From: JBBROS01 sp963752225
GTDB taxonomy: Bacteria; Pseudomonadota; Alphaproteobacteria; Acetobacterales; Acetobacteraceae
DNA: 64,000 nt
Assembly: GCA_963752225.1 (NCBI GenBank)
Contig: CAVVXS010000009.1
Coordinates: forward strand, 868,001-932,000
Direction: 5' to 3'
The notes under the pieces were generated by a model. It worked only from the letters and a program-made list of their open reading frames with translations. It was not told the origin of the DNA and made no database searches. Positions 7,223 to 15,246 of the stretch are shown here, one piece after another. How positions within the stretch are numbered: position 1 is the stretch's first letter; every line of letters begins with the position of its first letter. The translations under genes were made by a program, and so were the position numbers.

Positions 7223-8209
7223 TCACGACGTGCGCCGCGCGAGTTCCAGCAGGCGGTGCGCCGACGCCTTGTTGACGCTGCCCGGCGGCGCCTCGTTCCG
7301 CAGGATCGCCTCGGTTTGACGCACCGTTTCCAACGCCTGGTGCTCGGCTGCCTCCACCGTCAGCCCGCCGATGTGCGGCGTTGCGATCACGTCGGGGCGG
7401 CTGGCGAGGTCGAACGCCGGCATCTGGTCGGCCGCGCTACCGACATCCAGGGCGGCCCCGGCCAGGTGACCGCGATCGAGCGCGTCGGCAAGCGCCGCCT
7501 CATCGACCAGGTCGCCGCGGCTGGCGTTGACGAACAAGGCGCCGGGCTGCATGGCCGCAAACGCCGCGCGGTTCATCAGGCCCGCCGTTTCCGGCGTCGC
7601 CGCGGCGAGGCAGATGACCAACGACGACCGGGTCAGCAGGTCCTGCAAGCCGACCGCGACAGCGTCGGACGCGTCGGCATAGGGATCGTGCACCAGCACG
7701 TCCGCCTCCATGGCGCGCAGCAGGCGCACGAGACGGCGGCCGATGCCGCCATAGCCGATCACGCCGACCGTACTGCCGGCGATCTGCTGGCCCATGCGCG
7801 GCGGCGGTTGCCGCCCGGCGCGGTAGTGGCACACCCCGGCCGAAATCCCGCGGCAAAGGTCGATCGTCAACCCGAGCACCAGTTCCGCGACGGCCGCGGC
7901 GAACCCCGGCGAGGCCTGCGTCACCAGGACGCCGGCTGCCGACGCCGCGCTCACGTCCACGGTGCGGATGTCGACCGCGTTGCGGACTAAGCCGACCAGT
8001 TCGGGCAGGGCCTCGAACAACGCGGCCGGCGCCGGCACCGCCCGGTCGGCGACGATCACCTTGCAGCCAGCGGCCGCCCGGATCAGCTTCTCGCCGCTCA
8101 ACGGACCATCGCGGTTCAGCCGGACGTTGCCGAGTTGCTGCAAGGCGGCCAGGGCCCGCTCGCTGTAATAAAGCTCGCGAACGGCGGGCGGGTGCGTCAG
8201 GAGAATCAT
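7223..8209 (-). CDS. D-isomer-specific 2-hydroxyacid dehydrogenase family protein
   Basis: This 328-residue protein belongs to the D-2-hydroxyacid / 3-phosphoglycerate dehydrogenase family, which reduces 2-keto acids with NAD(P)H. The dinucleotide-binding motif GYGGIGR is near residue 150, the substrate Arg lies in NASRGDLVDE, and the catalytic His in TPHIGG. The Glu that pairs with this His, normally in DVFxxEP, is missing: the segment reads LDVGSAADQMP. The usual glycine motif before the hinge is also altered (RNAVDIRTVD). It may be a low-activity or repurposed enzyme. It appears to be a single gene, separated by 155 bp from the next SDR. Confidence 0.83.
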   Translation of the reverse strand: MILLTHPPAVRELYYSERALAALQQLGNVRLNRDGPLSGEKLIRAAAGCKVIVADRAVPAPAALFEALPELVGLVRNAVDIRTVDVSAASAAGVLVTQASPGFAAAVAELVLGLTIDLCRGISAGVCHYRAGRQPPPRMGQQIAGSTVGVIGYGGIGRRLVRLLRAMEADVLVHDPYADASDAVAVGLQDLLTRSSLVICLAAATPETAGLMNRAAFAAMQPGALFVNASRGDLVDEAALADALDRGHLAGAALDVGSAADQMPAFDLASRPDVIATPHIGGLTVEAAEHQALETVRQTEAILRNEAPPGSVNKASAHRLLELARRTS

Positions 8210-8322
8210 GTGTTGCCCGGCCCTTTGAAGACGGGCGCGAGAACACGCGGCCGTACCAAGGGCCTCCTACGCACCCTGACGTTGGGGGTTGCGTGCGCCA
8301 GGCCAGTTACGGAACCGGTCAT

Positions 8323-8354
8323 AAAAAAAAGAGGGCGGTCCGAAGACTACCCCC
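8323..8354 (-). terminator. rho-independent terminator with UUCG tetraloop
   Basis: Downstream of the DUF1127 gene the minus strand forms a roughly 10-bp stem (GGGGGTAGTC / GACCGCCCTC, one A-C mismatch and two G-T pairs) closed by the stable TTCG tetraloop. Eight T follow. This is the clearest intrinsic terminator in the window. Confidence 0.88.
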
Positions 8355-8386
8355 TTTTTAAGGCATCGCCCGGCGGTGCAGCGCGG

Positions 8387-8671
8387 TCAGGCGCGGCGCG
8401 CCTGGAAGCCGGGATCGAACACGCGGCCGAGTTCGGAGCGCGACAGGCCGATGTCGGACAGTTCGCGGTCGCTCAAGCTGCTGAGCTCGTCGAGCACCGC
8501 ACGACGGCGCGGCAGGGCGGCGATCGACGCGGCGAACGCCTTCACCCGGTCGACCCAGGTCGGACGGCGGTCGGCAACGGTGCCGTCCGTCCCCTCGACG
8601 ATCGGCGCGCGATACGTCAGGCTGTCGGACATGAGCAGGGCAATCTGCTCCTTGGCAAGCGGAGCGTTCAT
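8387..8671 (-). CDS. DUF1127 domain protein
   Basis: This small basic protein of 94 residues starts at ATG 8669-8671, preceded by AAAGGA. The C-terminal half holds the DUF1127 motif, here RRAVLDELSSLSDRELSDIGLS, shown split: an Arg-rich helix, then LSDRELSDIGLSRSEL. Members in alphaproteobacteria are short regulators, some linked to RNA and phosphate or carbon metabolism, but the function of this one is not known. It is monocistronic, with its own UUCG terminator downstream and a divergent aminopeptidase upstream. The presence of this family supports an alphaproteobacterial host. Confidence 0.85.
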   Translation of the reverse strand: MNAPLAKEQIALLMSDSLTYRAPIVEGTDGTVADRRPTWVDRVKAFAASIAALPRRRAVLDELSSLSDRELSDIGLSRSELGRVFDPGFQARRA

Positions 8672-8834
8672 TTCTGTATCCTTTACAACGTGATCCGCGC
8701 CAACCGTCTCGCCAGCGCTTCGATCTGACAGGTGGTATATGCGCACTCCAGCCCAATGCTGCACCTGCTAACAAACCGCCTCTGTCATGTTCTACACGCA
8801 TAGATAACGGCTGAGCTATGTTAAATGTGAAGAA
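8672..8834. promoter_or_regulatory. divergent intergenic region, DUF1127 / aminopeptidase
   Basis: This 163-bp region is clearly richer in A+T than its surroundings and contains the start regions of two divergent genes. The last 40 bases before the aminopeptidase ATG are especially AT-rich. I cannot assign promoter boxes with confidence. Confidence 0.35.
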
Positions 8835-10616
8835 ATGTTGACCAATGTCATTGCGGTGGCGCGCCTCGAGGCCTTGCGCCGGGAGTTGGCGCATGATCGG
8901 CTCGCGGGCTTCATCGTCCCGCGCGCCGACGAGCACCTGGGCGAGTATGTGCCGCCCGGGGCCGAGCGGCTCGCCTGGCTGACCGGCTTCAGCGGCAGCG
9001 CCGGCCTTGCCGCCGTGCTGCCGGACCGCGCCGCCGTGTTCACCGACGGGCGCTACGTGCTGCAGCTCGCCGCACAAACCGACCCGTCCTGCTGGGAACG
9101 GCGGCACATCACCGACGAGCCGCCGCCGGCCTGGCTCAAGACGCACGCCGCCCCTGGCGCCCGCATCGGCTACGACCCACGGCTGATCAGCGCCGATGGC
9201 TTGCAGCGCTTCATCGATGAGGGCCTGACCATGGTGCCGGTCGGCGCCAACCCCGTCGACGCGGCTTGGACCGACCGGCCACCCCCGCCCGCAGCGCCAG
9301 CCGTGGCGCAGCCGCTGGGGTTGGCCGGCTACTCCTCGGCGGAGAAGCGGGACCGCCTCGCGGAGGCATTGCGCAGCAGCGGGCATGACGCGGCCGTGCT
9401 GACCGACCCGGCTTCGATCTGCTGGCTGCTGAACATTCGCGGCGGCGACGTCGCCTTCACCCCGTTCGCGCTCGGCTTCGCCGTGCTGCACCAGGATGGC
9501 GCCGTGCAGCTGTTCATGGACGGCGCCAAGCTCGGCCCCGACACGCGGGCCTGGCTCGGCAACGGGGTAGCGGTGGCCGAGCCGGCCGCGCTCGAACCGG
9601 CGCTGCAAGCGCTGGCCGGGCGCACTGTGCGGGTGGACCGGGCCGGGTCGCCGGTGTGGTTCGCGCAGGTGCTGGACGCAGCGGGCGCCAAGGTGGCCGA
9701 CGGTCCCGACCCCTGCGCGCTGCCGAAAGCCGGCAAGAACGCCGCCGAACAGGACGGCGCCCGCCACGCCCATGCCCGCGACGCGGTCGCGCTGTGCCGC
9801 TTCCTGCATTGGCTCGACACCGGGCGCGACGCCGGCACCACCGAGATCGACGCCGCCGAGCGGCTGCTGGCGTTCCGGCGCGAAGCGGACGGGTTCCGCG
9901 AGGAAAGCTTCCCGGCGATCTCCGGCGCCGGGCCCAACGGGGCGATCATCCACTACCGCGTCACGCCGGAGTCGAACCGCATGCTCGGTCCCGACGAGGC
10001 CTACCTGATCGACAGCGGGGGGCAGTATCCGGACGGCACCACGGATGTCACCCGCACGGTCTGGACCGGACCCGGCACGCCGCCGGCCGAGTTGCGCGAA
10101 CGTGTCACGCGGGTGATGCGGGGCCACATCGCCATCGCCACCGCGGTGTTCCCCCAAGGCGTCGCCGGGCCGCACCTCGATGCGCTGGCCCGCCAAGCGC
10201 TATGGGCGGTCGGGCTCGACTACGACCACGGCACCGGGCACGGCGTCGGCAGCTATCTGTCGGTCCATGAAGGGCCGGCCAACTTGTCGCGCAACGCCAA
10301 GCCGGTGCCGCTGGTCGAGGGCATGATCCTGTCCGACGAGCCCGGTTTCTACGAGCCCGGCGCCTACGGCATCCGCTTGGAGAACCTGCTGCTGGTGCAG
10401 CCGCGGGCCTTCCCGCACGCGCGCAAGCCGTTCCTGGGCTTCGAAGTGCTGACCCTGGCGCCGTTCGATCGCCGTCTGCTCGACCCGGCGCTGCTGACCG
10501 GCGATGAGCGGGCCTGGCTCGACGCCTATCATGCGCGGGTGCTGGCCGAGGTTGGACCGGCGCTCGCGCCTGCCGAGCGCGCCTGGCTCACCGCCGCTTG
10601 CGCCCCGCTGCGTTAG
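8835..10616 (+). CDS. Xaa-Pro aminopeptidase, three-domain M24B type
   Basis: This 593-residue cytoplasmic metallopeptidase should remove the N-terminal residue from peptides with proline in second position. Two creatinase-like N-terminal domains (about 1-310) precede a pita-bread catalytic domain. The metal ligands are visible: the two Asp in IDSGGQYPDGTTDVTRT, the His in GTGHGVGSYLSVHE, the Glu in LSDEPGFYEPGAYGIR and the last Glu in IRLEN. The length and the extra C-terminal block match the eukaryotic-type aminopeptidase P family found in many alphaproteobacteria, not the shorter E. coli PepP. The ATG lies at the end of an AT-rich leader. Confidence 0.93.
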   Translation: MLTNVIAVARLEALRRELAHDRLAGFIVPRADEHLGEYVPPGAERLAWLTGFSGSAGLAAVLPDRAAVFTDGRYVLQLAAQTDPSCWERRHITDEPPPAWLKTHAAPGARIGYDPRLISADGLQRFIDEGLTMVPVGANPVDAAWTDRPPPPAAPAVAQPLGLAGYSSAEKRDRLAEALRSSGHDAAVLTDPASICWLLNIRGGDVAFTPFALGFAVLHQDGAVQLFMDGAKLGPDTRAWLGNGVAVAEPAALEPALQALAGRTVRVDRAGSPVWFAQVLDAAGAKVADGPDPCALPKAGKNAAEQDGARHAHARDAVALCRFLHWLDTGRDAGTTEIDAAERLLAFRREADGFREESFPAISGAGPNGAIIHYRVTPESNRMLGPDEAYLIDSGGQYPDGTTDVTRTVWTGPGTPPAELRERVTRVMRGHIAIATAVFPQGVAGPHLDALARQALWAVGLDYDHGTGHGVGSYLSVHEGPANLSRNAKPVPLVEGMILSDEPGFYEPGAYGIRLENLLLVQPRAFPHARKPFLGFEVLTLAPFDRRLLDPALLTGDERAWLDAYHARVLAEVGPALAPAERAWLTAACAPLR

Positions 10617-10646
10617 CGGCGGGGGCAGGCCCTTTCCACGCCCGCC

Positions 10647-11225
10647 TCAGATCACCTTAAGCAGCAGGAACCCTGCCACCACCGCCGCGATCGAGCCGAC
10701 CATCACCATCGCCAACCGCTTCTCCACGGCCCGCAGCACCGGCGCGCCGAACCGCTTCAGGATCGCCGCCTCGAGGAAGAACCGGGCGCCGCGCGTGACG
10801 ACGCAGGCCCCGACGAACGACACGAGGTCGAGGTGGACGGCGCCGGCGGCAATGGTGACGATCTTGAACGGGATCGGGGTCAGGCCCTTGGCCAGCACCA
10901 GCCACACCCCGTTGAGGCGCAGGTTCTCGACCACGGCCGCCGCTGCATCGTCGTAATGGTAGAAGTGGATGACCGGGAGCGCGACCTGCTGGTAAAGGGC
11001 GTAGCCGATCGCGTACCCTAGCAGGCCGCCGGCCACGCTGCTGGCGGTGCACACCAGAGCCAGCCACCAGGCCCGGTCCGGCCGCGTCGCCACCATCGGC
11101 AGCAGCAAGGCGTCCGGCGGCACCGGAAAGAAGCTGCTTTCCGCAAACGCCACCAGCGCCAGCCACCACGGCGCATGCGGGCTGGCGGACAAGGCGAGGA
11201 CGCGGTCGTACATGCGGCGCAGCAT
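10647..11225 (-). CDS. YqaA/DedA-like (VTT domain) inner-membrane protein
   Basis: This 192-residue polytopic membrane protein belongs to the SNARE-associated/VTT group. It starts at ATG 11223-11225 (MLRRMYDRVLALS, the usual start of YqaA-type proteins; a GTG five codons upstream is an alternative). Landmarks are FAESSFFPVPPDALLLPM, the reentrant-loop segment typical of the family, and LAKGLTPIPFKIVTIAAG in the second half. DedA-family proteins act in lipid translocation and membrane homeostasis, but the role of the YqaA branch is not established. It is convergent with the aminopeptidase gene and divergent from the small exported protein at 11332. Confidence 0.88.
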   Translation of the reverse strand: MLRRMYDRVLALSASPHAPWWLALVAFAESSFFPVPPDALLLPMVATRPDRAWWLALVCTASSVAGGLLGYAIGYALYQQVALPVIHFYHYDDAAAAVVENLRLNGVWLVLAKGLTPIPFKIVTIAAGAVHLDLVSFVGACVVTRGARFFLEAAILKRFGAPVLRAVEKRLAMVMVGSIAAVVAGFLLLKVI

Positions 11226-11331
11226 GCGGCTGCATGGCACGCGGACGCGGCCGGTTCAATGCTCGGCCGCCTGCTTCCGCCGCCCGACCGCCCGGTTTAT
11301 GGTCGCGTCTGACAATTCAGGACTATTGCGA

Positions 11332-11763
11332 ATGCGCCGAGTCGCCGCCCTCCTCGCCTTCCTCGCCGCCGCTCCCGCCTCGGCCCAGGCGCCGCAGCCG
11401 CCGCATGCATGGCTGTTCGGCACCTGGACCGGCGGCCTGTTCCCGGCGCCGGTCGGCATGACGTCGCAGGCCTGCTTCTCGCAGCCGGTGGTGATCTTCA
11501 CCCGCGACCTAGTGATGCGGGCGACGCTGACGGAGCAAACCCTGACCCAGCGGGAGGTCGAGACCGCGCGCGCCGACCAGAACGGGGTCGAGTTCCGCTT
11601 CGCCGCCGGCGTCACCGGCTCGCGCATGCTGGGCGGCCGCAGCGTGCTGGCCGGGTTCGGCTGCGAGAACGGCGACGTGCTGCACGTGCAGCGCCGGGGC
11701 GAGAACGAGATCGCCTTCCCCGGTTGCGCCGACTTCCCCAGCCCGCTCGTGCGCTGCCGCTAG
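11332..11763 (+). CDS. small exported protein of unknown function
   Basis: This 143-residue protein starts at ATG 11332 with a signal peptide (MRRVAALLAFLAAAPASAQA). The mature domain contains WLFGTWTGGLFPAP, four cysteines (QACF, GCEN, GCAD and the final RCR) and a beta-rich pattern. It may be a small periplasmic beta-barrel or lipocalin-like domain held by two disulfides. I do not recognise a named family. It lies 15 bp upstream of the racemase-like gene, so the two are probably co-transcribed. Confidence 0.72.
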   Translation: MRRVAALLAFLAAAPASAQAPQPPHAWLFGTWTGGLFPAPVGMTSQACFSQPVVIFTRDLVMRATLTEQTLTQREVETARADQNGVEFRFAAGVTGSRMLGGRSVLAGFGCENGDVLHVQRRGENEIAFPGCADFPSPLVRCR

Positions 11764-11778
11764 GAAACGGAGGACGGC

Positions 11779-12555
11779 ATGCCGGCCGAACAGATCTTCG
11801 CCGAACTGGGCGCCGTCCACCCGGAGCCGCCTCCGCCCAATCCGCGGATCGCCTTGATCCACGGGCTGCGCCACTCCGCCGCACCGGTCGAGGCGGCCTT
11901 CGCCCGGCTCTGGCCGGAGGCGCGGCTGATGACCTTGATGGACGACAGCCTGTCGGCCGACCTCGCGCTCGCCGGGTCGATGCCGCCCAGCATGACGGGC
12001 CGCTTCCTGACCCTCGCCCGCTACGCCGCCGGCACCGGGGCGGAAGCGATCCTGTTCACCTGCTCGGCGTTCGGCCCGTGCATCGAGGCATGCGTCGCCG
12101 ACCTCGCGCCATTGCCGGTGCTGAAACCCAACGAGGCGATGGTCGAGGAAGCGGTGGCGATCGGCCCGCGGATCGGCCTGCTGGCGACGTTCGGCCCGTC
12201 GCTCGACACGCTGCCGGCGGAGTTCAAGGCGCTGCGCCCCGACGCCGAGATCACCACCGCGCTGGCCAACGGCGCTTTGAACGCGCTGGACGCCGGCGAC
12301 GGCGCCCGCCACGACCAGCTCGCGGCCGAGGCGGCGCGTTCGCTCGCCGGCTGCGACGTGATCGCGCTCGGCCAGTTCAGCCTGGCCCGCGCCGCCCGCG
12401 CCGTTGCCGAAGCGACCGGCCGCCCGGTGCTGACCACCCCCGAAAGCGCGGTGCGCAAACTGCGCCGGGTCGCGGGCCTCCTGTCGGCGGCCGCCGCCGG
12501 GTCCGGCCCCAGGTCCGGCGCCAAATCCGGCGCCCCTGGCCATCGCGCGGAGTGA
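11779..12555 (+). CDS. Asp/Glu racemase superfamily protein lacking the second cysteine
   Basis: This 258-residue protein has a GGAGG ribosome-binding site before ATG 11779. The N-terminal half carries the first cysteine of the two-base racemase site in ILFTCSAFGPC. In the second half, where the partner cysteine is expected after the sixth strand, the sequence reads VIALGQFSLARAA with no cysteine. It therefore probably does not racemise amino acids by the classical mechanism. It may instead be a decarboxylase, isomerase or hydrolase of the same fold (maleate isomerase and arylmalonate decarboxylase relatives vary at these positions). Its TGA overlaps a possible GTG start of the next gene. Confidence 0.75.
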   Translation: MPAEQIFAELGAVHPEPPPPNPRIALIHGLRHSAAPVEAAFARLWPEARLMTLMDDSLSADLALAGSMPPSMTGRFLTLARYAAGTGAEAILFTCSAFGPCIEACVADLAPLPVLKPNEAMVEEAVAIGPRIGLLATFGPSLDTLPAEFKALRPDAEITTALANGALNALDAGDGARHDQLAAEAARSLAGCDVIALGQFSLARAARAVAEATGRPVLTTPESAVRKLRRVAGLLSAAAAGSGPRSGAKSGAPGHRAE

Positions 12556-12587
12556 GCGCCGCCGCCTTCCCTCACCCACCCCCCGCC

Positions 12588-13211
12588 ATGCGCGCCGCCT
12601 TGGACGCGCTGATCCGCCGCGACCCGCGCCTGGCCACGATCGAGCAGCAGGCCGGCCCGCTGCCGTGGCGCGTACGGCCAACCGGCTTTCCCGGCCTGCT
12701 GCAGGCGATCGTCGCACAGCAGATCAGCAACGGCGCCGCGCGGGCGATCTGGGCGCGGCTGGCCGCGTTGCCCGCGGTGCTCACGCCGGCCGGGCTGCTG
12801 GCGCTCGGCGACGAGGCGCTGCTCGGCGCCGGGTTGTCGCGGCCCAAGGTCGCGCATGCGCGGGCCCTCGCGGCCGCGTTCGCCGATGGCCGGCTCGGCG
12901 CCGACGCGCTCGCCGCGCTCGACGACACCGCGGCACTGGCCGCCATCACTGCCGTGCGAGGCCTCGGGCCCTGGACGGCCGAGGTGTACCTGCTGTTCGC
13001 GGAAGCACGGGCCGACGTGTTCCCGGCCGGCGACATCGCCGTGGCCGGGGCCGCCGCCGACCTGCTCGGCCTGCCGGCCCGTCCGGGCCCGGTGGCCCTG
13101 CGCCAACTGGCCGAGGCCTGGCGGCCGCACCGGGCGCTGGCCGCCCGCCTGCTGTGGCACCATTGGCGCTTCATCACCGGCCGGCCCAGCATGGACGAGT
13201 TGCCCGGGTGA
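12588..13211 (+). CDS. DNA-3-methyladenine glycosylase II-like (HhH-GPD) protein
   Basis: This 207-residue HhH-GPD DNA glycosylase is probably involved in removal of alkylated bases, the first step of base excision repair. The helix-hairpin-helix reads VRGLGPWTAEVYLL and is followed by the catalytic Asp in PAGDIAV, as in AlkA-type enzymes. VAQQISNGAARAIWARL is the conserved N-terminal block. It is shorter than E. coli AlkA because the N-terminal beta domain is absent. An in-frame GTG at 12552, overlapping the racemase stop as GTGA, would add 12 residues and cannot be excluded. The gene ends in a GTGA overlap with a glycosyltransferase, an odd operon partner. Confidence 0.87.
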   Translation: MRAALDALIRRDPRLATIEQQAGPLPWRVRPTGFPGLLQAIVAQQISNGAARAIWARLAALPAVLTPAGLLALGDEALLGAGLSRPKVAHARALAAAFADGRLGADALAALDDTAALAAITAVRGLGPWTAEVYLLFAEARADVFPAGDIAVAGAAADLLGLPARPGPVALRQLAEAWRPHRALAARLLWHHWRFITGRPSMDELPG

Positions 13212-14296
13212 GCCGCCTGCTCCAGGCCTCGCGCCTGCTGGCCTGGGCCGTCACCGGGCGGTCCGGCCGCATCCGCGCGTATCTCGACACCCGGCGGCAA
13301 GCGCGCGAGCTGCTGCGGTCGGGTGGCTTCGATGACGCGTTCTACCGCACGGCGCACGGACTGCCACCGGGCGCCGACGCCCTGCTGCACTACCTTGCCG
13401 AAGGCCGGGCCGCCGGGCTGGCGCCCAACCCCCAGGTGGCCGAAGCCACGCGGCTCGCGGCGCTGCGGGCCCGACAAGCCGCTTCCCTCGGCGACGCCCT
13501 GCCGGGCGGTGACGTCGTTGTCGGCATCGTCACCTACAACAACCCGGCCCCGGTGCTGCAACGGGCGGTGCGCAGCGTCCGCATCGCCGCGGCGCGTGCC
13601 GGGATCGAAGCCGGGCTGCTGCTGCTCGACAATGGCGGACCGGCCAGCCTCGCGGTGCCGGACGTGCCGACCCTGCCGGCGACCGGCAATGTCGGCTTCG
13701 GCGCCGGGCACAACCGGCTGATGCAGGCGGCGTGGGACGCCGGCGCCGCCTGGTATCTGGCGCTCAACCCCGACGCGGCGTTGCACCCGGAAGCGCTCGG
13801 CGCGCTGCTGCGGATGGCGGGCGCGGCGGACGGCCGTGTTCTGGTGCAGGCGATCCAGTTCCCGGCCGAGCACACCGTCGCCTACGACCCGGCGAGCTTC
13901 GAGACACCCTGGATCAGCGGCGCCTGCATGCTGATTTCGCGCGTCGCGCACGACGTCATCGGCGGCTTCGACGAGGCATTCTTCATGTATTGCGAGGACG
14001 TCGACCTGTCCTGGCGCGCGCGGACAGCCGGGTTGCGCACCCTCACCTGTCCGGCGGCGCCGCTGTTCCACCCCACCACCAACCGCGTGCTGGAGCCGCG
14101 AACGCACCGCATGTTCCTCGACAGCGCCTTGGCGCTCGCGGTGAAGTGGCGCGACCCGGCCTTCGCCGACCACATCCGGGGGGAGATCGCGCAGTTCGGC
14201 TTCCCGGTGCCCGACCTGTCCGGCGTGACGCCGGTCGCGGACGCCTCGGCCGCCGATTTCTCGCACGGCATCGCCTTCGCGCCGGGCCGGTGGTGA
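13208..14296 (+). CDS. GT2-family glycosyltransferase
   Basis: This 362-residue predicted GT-A fold glycosyltransferase begins at GTG 13208 inside the glycosylase stop (GTGA). An N-terminal extension of about 100 residues, with FYRTAHGLPPGADALLHYL, resembles the segment found ahead of some rhamnosyl/glycosyl transferases. The catalytic domain starts at VVVGIVTYNNP, the NDP-sugar site includes LLLDNGG and ALNPDAALHP, and PWISGACMLISR and FFMYCEDVDLSWRA match rhamnosyltransferase-type GT2 enzymes. It should act at the cytoplasmic face in glycan or polysaccharide assembly. It ends in an overlap with a second glycosyltransferase. Confidence 0.86.
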   Translation: MSRLLQASRLLAWAVTGRSGRIRAYLDTRRQARELLRSGGFDDAFYRTAHGLPPGADALLHYLAEGRAAGLAPNPQVAEATRLAALRARQAASLGDALPGGDVVVGIVTYNNPAPVLQRAVRSVRIAAARAGIEAGLLLLDNGGPASLAVPDVPTLPATGNVGFGAGHNRLMQAAWDAGAAWYLALNPDAALHPEALGALLRMAGAADGRVLVQAIQFPAEHTVAYDPASFETPWISGACMLISRVAHDVIGGFDEAFFMYCEDVDLSWRARTAGLRTLTCPAAPLFHPTTNRVLEPRTHRMFLDSALALAVKWRDPAFADHIRGEIAQFGFPVPDLSGVTPVADASAADFSHGIAFAPGRW

Positions 14297-15177
14297 GCCC
14301 CGCTGGTGAGCCCCCGCCGGTGAGCCTCGACGTCATCATCCGCACGCACGATCCGGCCCGCGGCGGCGAGCTGAACCGCGCCGTGTTCTCGGCCGCGCTG
14401 CAGGATTATGCGCCGGTCACGGTCCATGTCGTGTGCCAGCGCTTTTCGGCGGCCGCGCTGGACGCCGTGCGGGGCGACCTCGCGCCGATTTTCACCGTCG
14501 CATCCGGCGCCGCGCTGCAGGTGCTGAACCGGTCCGACCCGCTCCCTGCCGACGCCCGGGCCGCGCTGCTGAACCAGGGGCTCGCGGCGGCGCACGGGCG
14601 CTACGTCGCCTTTCTCGACTACGACGACCTGATCTACCCGGAAGGCTGGCGGCTGCTGATCGACGAGCTCGAGGCGAGCGGGGCGGCGGTTGCGTTCGGC
14701 GCCGTGCTCAACGCCAGCGTGTCGCGCGACGGGCTGGTGCCCTACGTGACCGCGAAGCGCCGGGTGTTCGAGGGCGACGGGCTGCCGCGGCTGCTGTGGA
14801 ACAATTTCTGCCCGCTGCACAGCTTCGTGCTCGACCGCAGCCGGCTGCCGCCGGACCTGGCGTTCGACGAGAGCATGGTCGCACTGGAGGACTACGACCT
14901 GCTGCTGCGGATCGTCTCGCAATACACCTCCAGCTTTCGCCTGAAGGATAAGCTGGTGGGCGAGTACCTGCTGAAAGACGACGGCAGCAACCTCAATCCG
15001 TTGGCCGCCGCCGCGGCCACGAACGCCGCCTGGGACAATGCCCTGGCCGCAATTTCGGCCCGCAAGGAAACGCTCGTATTGAGCCCGGCGGTGCAGGCGC
15101 AGCTCGGCGTTCACGAGCCCGGGCTGACGGTGGCCGGCCTCCTCCGGCGCCAGCAGGCATCGCCCGATCGAACGTGA
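14293..15177 (+). CDS. GT2-family glycosyltransferase
   Basis: This second GT2 enzyme has 294 residues from GTG 14293 in the overlap GTGA. The GT-A core begins LDVIIRTHDPARGGE, and the metal-binding acidic motif is in YVAFLDYDDLIYPEGW. LWNNFCPLHSFVLDR and VALEDYDLLLRI are typical of the acceptor half. In-frame GTG codons also occur at 14290 and 14320. The last sits directly before SLDVII in a small series of GGTGAGCC repeats, so the exact start is uncertain. It is likely to act with the preceding transferase on the same glycan. No polymerase, flippase or other sugar genes are adjacent. Confidence 0.83.
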   Translation: MSPAGEPPPVSLDVIIRTHDPARGGELNRAVFSAALQDYAPVTVHVVCQRFSAAALDAVRGDLAPIFTVASGAALQVLNRSDPLPADARAALLNQGLAAAHGRYVAFLDYDDLIYPEGWRLLIDELEASGAAVAFGAVLNASVSRDGLVPYVTAKRRVFEGDGLPRLLWNNFCPLHSFVLDRSRLPPDLAFDESMVALEDYDLLLRIVSQYTSSFRLKDKLVGEYLLKDDGSNLNPLAAAAATNAAWDNALAAISARKETLVLSPAVQAQLGVHEPGLTVAGLLRRQQASPDRT

Positions 15178-15194
15178 TAATGAACCAGGGCCTG

Positions 15195-15229
15195 GGGCGC
15201 GCGCCCTAGCGGGTGAGGGCAAAGCCCTC
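15195..15229 (+). terminator. two tandem hairpins between GT2 gene and binding-protein gene
   Basis: A perfect 12-bp palindrome GGGCGCGCGCCC (15195-15206) is followed by a 6-bp stem GAGGGC/GCCCTC with loop AAA (15215-15229). Neither has a T-run. The second ends four bases before the GGGAGG-type ribosome-binding region of the next gene, so it could also mask or expose that site. Confidence 0.4.
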
Positions 15230-15246
15230 AGGGAGGAACAAAACCC

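Noticed and set aside
6063..7319. Long open frame on the plus strand opposite the SDR gene, and many similar long antisense frames (for example 8358-10196 minus, 35789-38626 minus)
   Set aside because: They are shadows produced by high-GC codon use; they lie opposite clearly conserved genes and their translations are rich in Arg, Gly and His without any domain.
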